This document shows, piece by piece, positions 60,384-64,000 of a DNA stretch of 64,000 nt. The stretch covers positions 2,108,001 to 2,172,000 of the forward strand of contig JAGYVD010000005.1 of NCBI GenBank assembly GCA_021209875.1, given 5' to 3'. The DNA comes from Rosellinia necatrix. Its lineage: Eukaryota > Ascomycota > Sordariomycetes > Xylariales > Xylariaceae. Every line of letters begins with the position of its first letter. Within the stretch, counting starts at the first letter, position 1. A model generated the notes under the pieces. The model saw nothing but the letters and a program-made list of their open reading frames with translations. It did no database searches and was not told the DNA's origin. The position numbers were made by a program, and so were the translations under genes.

Positions 60384-61770
60384 CTTGATTTGAGTCCCCA
60401 AGGTAGAGTATGAAACCAAGGATGGATCAAACGGCTCGAAGTGGTCGGTATAATCACGATGCGTTTTAGCTCATGGGACAATTGTAAGGAAGAGATGGTT
60501 GCAGAACAGAGATGAATTATAAAACCTTGACAACCCTTTTCAAGAAAATGGAGTTTAGTAACAGGGTGATTCGAGGTGAGATTTCAACGTTGATCTAGAG
60601 GCACGCGCGTCTTTTACAACAAGCAAGATGGCACATCCCAATGGGCAGCGAGATATTGAGAACCTTGGAAGGGAGAGGAGCGGGTAAAGTAAGCAAGTAC
60701 CCAGGAATAAAGTACGACAAATTGAATTTGATTTGCTTGCGGTAGAAAGGCTCGGTGTATCCTGCCTTAACAGACATAATTGCTCTTTCCCCCATTAAAA
60801 ACACTTGCTTCCTGTTTATGGCCCACGAGAAAGCAGCAGGGGAAACTGGCGGAAGCTGCAATTAAACAGTGCAAATAAGGTCTAGTCTTGCCACTGCACT
60901 TTCCTACCTGCCCTCGAAGGCCCTTTATTCTCAAGTAGGTACCTACTTAGGTACCTACCTAAGTGCCTAGGTACTTATGCAGCCCTGGTAAAACTAATTC
61001 TGGCAGTATTCTGTCATTAAACATCTAATGCATATAAAACTCGCTGCGTAAATACCTAAGTGCTATCGGTAAGGTCAAGTAGGTACCAAGTAGACCTGAA
61101 GGCGACGAATCAGATATCCACCTACCTACCTACCTATGTGTTAATTCATCTTCATCAAGGTTGAACCAACCATAGGGACTTAGAAATCGACGCATATAAA
61201 TTATTGCCGTTTAGCTGTATAGTAGCAGGGAAAAAAAACATTATCCTTGTATCCATGTTCCCGCGGCGAATCTACCTGCATACTTGAGACTGTTACCAGC
61301 TGCCGTATCTCGTCCAAATAAACTCGGTAACCAGATTCCATACAATTTCCGCCCCCTTGCTGGTCGTACATAGGAACGAGTCCTCCACAGGATACCCAAC
61401 AACGATCGAAAAGTCCTAGTTTTCCACATCAAAAGTACACCGGTGCCGTGCAACCATCTCAGTCTATATTCGCCTTCCTTGAATCCAGTGATAGTTTTAT
61501 CTTGTTGCCAAGTCTTAATGCCGTCGTCATGAGTCAAGTGAGTCGTGAGAGAACAGAAGGGGGCCTTGGACTAGACCCCGTCCTATGCCTATAATTTCAA
61601 CAGTATCTTTAGCCGTGTAAAGCAAAGTCCGGCCAACACCAAAATTTCATCCTCGCCTTCTTTATCTGCCCCAAGATCTCCAAGACTACTAGTATGGTAC
61701 GAATAAAGTATAGTACGAGAAGCGAATGTAAAATGGCCGCGCATGTCCGGGTTGGGAAAACATGGTACTT
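60384..61770. other. intergenic region with TAGGTA motifs
   Basis: This holds the promoter side of the hypothetical gene and the 3' flank of the PSP1 gene. TAGGTA/TACCTA motifs are dense at 60930-60985 and 61075-61140. Frames 60595-60861 and 61241-61537 (minus) have no supporting evidence. Confidence 0.55.
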
Positions 61771-64000
61771 TCAACGAGTGTTTAGAGATAATCCTTGGAA
61801 TGTACTAACCCACTCGTTCGGGGCTGCCAAGCTGGGTTGTGCCTGGTCGTGCGAAGATTGGGCGTCGTGCGGGCTCGAAAACCGTGTTCGCATTGTCGGC
61901 GGAAATTCGCCATTCTGTGGGAACCCTGTGCTGTAGGTGTCCATGGTTTGCATCATACCTGGTAAATAGCTCGTCGCCCGAGGAGCACCGCTATAGCTTC
62001 CATATGCAGAATACGGGAACGTCGTTGACGGATACGCAGAGCCACCCCCCACCGACGGCCTGTCTGTCGCCGCGAACGGTGCGGTGAAGGTCGGTTGGAA
62101 CGAGCGGCTAGTCGGGTTGGCATTAGCGAACGTGGCCTGGGGTTCCTGGGGTTGATTGGCCCGTCTATCAGGGTTATTTGAGCCGCCTGCCCTTCCTAAT
62201 CCAACCGCCCCGGGCCCGACACCACTCGGTGCCTGCAGACCCAGCGTTGGGCTGGCGAACGAAGCCGGGTTGATAGCGGACATCCAGATCCTCGTCTTGT
62301 AAATCTTGAAGAGGTCAGTTACAAGAGAGTTGAAGTTGATGTACGAGTCCGCGAAATAATAAAATGTCAATTTCTTCCAATCCCTGTGATAGAGTCAGCA
62401 ATCGCCTTCATTCCACAGGGTATCACACTTACATCTGGAATTCGGCGTCGAGAATTTCCATATTGAGACCGTGCTCCTTCACTTTCTGCATGCACATACG
62501 CTTCGCCTTGGCCTCGTTCCCCTCTTTCTCGCGGAGACCATGGATCTCATGGCTCTGAGCGAGTCGTTTAATCATCTTTGGTTTCAGCTCACCCGAGTTG
62601 GCTTCCTGCATATGATGTCCACTCGGAGGGCCCATTCCACCGATAGCGCTTCCTTGGAGACCATTCGACGCAGCCATCAGGCCAGCGCCGGCGCCCTCCT
62701 GTGCAACAGCCGCATTTTGCGAATACATTACAAGCCACTTGTAGTGCTCTTCGGCGTAGTGTTCCTTGAGGTCTTTCGCTGTTTGCCAATCTACGCTTTC
62801 CCGGGCCACCGTTCCAAGGTCCGTCCCCCGATCCGCTTCAACAATGACAAGATCACCCGGCTTCACGGTCAAGCCAGTTCCCTCTTGAATGTAGAACACA
62901 TCTGCCCTCGAGCATTTGAAGAGGACGATATGCAATAGTTGATTGTGCCTTGGCTGACTCATACCATACATACTCCGATGTGGCGATGGTGGACGGTTGG
63001 GGTAACCGGGAGTCAGCCCGTATGATGGCTGGTACGGATTACTGTAGGCTGACGGGGTAATAGTCTGATGAGCGTTCGGAATATTGGGGCCGGCGGGATA
63101 ATATGATACTGCCGTCCAAGTCAGTTGAATAACGACAAGAATAGAGGGAATACATAGGACTTACCAGGGCTAGTTGTATTGAAACCAGCGGTGTCTGGGA
63201 ATCCGGCGAACTCCTGACCCTGGGTTGCGTCTGGTGAAGTTGTTTCGTGTAAGGACACGGCTTCTCCCATAGAACTTATAGATGGTTGTCGGGTGGGAAC
63301 ATCGGCGAATGAATGCCGCCGGCTCTGAGAGATATCGGCGAGTCCCCCAAACCCCAAGGAACTCTGCCAGAATGCCCTCTTCACATTCTCAAGCTTCCTA
63401 TTTTCGACCGTAGGGTACGGAGCTCGGTAAGACCCTCCATATTCGCTCATACGGCGGGCATACGCTCGCTTCATCAGATTATCTTGGCCATCATTCATCT
63501 CATCGAGTTCGTCCACCGCATAATCGGATTCTTCTGGTACTGGATCGTGAACACTATACCCATTCCCTAATCCATATGTGGCAGCGGTGGAGGCACGAGG
63601 CCTGATTCGAGAGTTTTGATATTGTTGCTGTTGCCGCAATAAGGCGTTCTCACGAGTAAGCATTTCGATCGTCTTGGCATCAGCGCTTTGTTGTTGTTGC
63701 TGTTGCTGCTGGTTTGCCTGAGCAGAGTCACTGGCGCTCTCTTCGTCATCTTCAACTTCTTTCACCTTTCCGAGGATGGCGCCTTCGCTCGACATCTCAC
63801 TTAACATACTAGGACGAGATGGGCGATGTTGAAGCCCTGGGGGACCGACAGGGCGTGCTCTCCCAGCCACTGCTGCTGCGGACGAAGGTATGGCACCAGT
63901 CGATTCTGGGTCTAATTGTCCAACAGAGTAGGACTGCGAGCGATATGTCTTCGGAGTTGGATGCAGCGGTATGGCGAAGGGAATCTGAGAGCTGGTCCCT
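61771..64000 (-). CDS. PSP1 C-terminal domain protein, 5' end outside window
   Basis: The visible exons are 64000-63165 (open to the window edge), 63108-62433 and 62383-61771, with introns of 56 nt (GTAAGT donor at 63164) and 49 nt (GTAAGT donor at 62432). About 707 residues are visible and the start codon lies beyond the right edge. The PSP1 domain is LFKCSRADVFYIQEGTGLTV, then GDLVIVEADRGTDLGTV. It continues across the last splice (DAEFQM|DWKKLTFYYF) to DSYINFNSLVTDLFKIYKTR. The N-terminal part is disordered with a polyglutamine tract and a short coiled coil (TIEMLTRENALLRQQQQ). The C-terminal tail is Ser/Pro/Gly-rich. PSP1-domain proteins of fungi associate with cytoplasmic mRNP bodies and high-copy yeast PSP1 suppresses DNA polymerase alpha mutants. 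The role here is inferred from the domain only. Confidence 0.92.
63688..63722 (-). repeat. CAA/CAG polyglutamine tract in PSP1 gene
   Basis: An in-frame run encodes about eight Gln preceded by another Gln/Asn (NQQQQQQQQSAD). Mixed CAA and CAG codons suggest an old, not recently expanded, tract. Confidence 0.9.

Noticed and set aside
1..64000. Search for CRISPR arrays, bacterial-type operons, transposases, reverse transcriptases and a secondary-metabolite gene cluster
   Set aside because: No reverse transcriptase, integrase, transposase, polyketide synthase or peptide synthetase motifs were seen in any frame. The tandem arrays have no unique spacers of constant length.

Overview
The window is nuclear DNA of a filamentous ascomycete (Pezizomycotina), most likely a Sordariomycete. 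Genes are split by short introns of 49-140 nt with GTAAGT/GTACGT-type donors, CTAAC/CTGAC-type branch points and C/TAG acceptors. The proteins are typical fungal versions (Ctf4/SepB, Ypt1, RPC2, Rad57, Puf4-like, a Yat2/FacC-type carnitine acetyltransferase, 2EXR, PSP1). Intergenic DNA is full of TAGGTA/TACCTA-phase repeats. I saw no bacterial operon, CRISPR array, transposase, rRNA or convincing tRNA. Species cannot be fixed from the sequence alone.

Layout, left to right: ctf4/sepB (minus, 1122-3741) sits head-to-head with a WD40 protein gene (plus, 4403-5707). A short-chain dehydrogenase (minus, 6340-7562) and an RBR ubiquitin ligase (minus, 8211-9751) follow. A 6-kb repeat-rich gene-poor stretch precedes a large uncharacterised protein (plus, 15783-19066). 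Then come ypt1 (minus, 22032-23257), a probable mitochondrial protein (plus, 25470-26548) convergent with a 2EXR protein (minus, 26806-28347), and another 3.9-kb repeat-rich gap. Carnitine acetyltransferase (plus, 32217-34916) converges on a Cys-rich single-pass membrane protein (minus, 35784-37198). rad57 (plus, 39456-41158) converges on the Pol III subunit gene RPC2 (minus, 41674-45260). After a 5.4-kb gap lie a Pumilio gene (plus, 50690-55141), ribosomal protein eL15 (minus, 57701-58656), a hypothetical gene whose exon joins I cannot resolve (minus, 59428-60383) and a PSP1-domain gene cut by the right edge (minus, 61771-64000).

Most genes are housekeeping: replication-fork coupling (Ctf4), recombination repair (Rad57), Pol III transcription (RPC2), translation (eL15), mRNA control (Puf, PSP1), ER-Golgi traffic (Ypt1) and acetyl-unit shuttling (carnitine acetyltransferase). 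They do not form a cluster with one shared function, and I found no biosynthetic cluster or defence-like system. The most interesting points are gene-structure features: an 11-nt coding first exon in ypt1 with an in-frame alternative start inside its intron, a 13-nt microexon in RPC2, a 27-nt microexon and very long introns in the Puf gene, two apparent frame changes at C-runs in rad57, and the dispersed TAGGTA-type repeats. Coordinates of spliced exons were worked out by hand from splice signals, reading phase and family knowledge.
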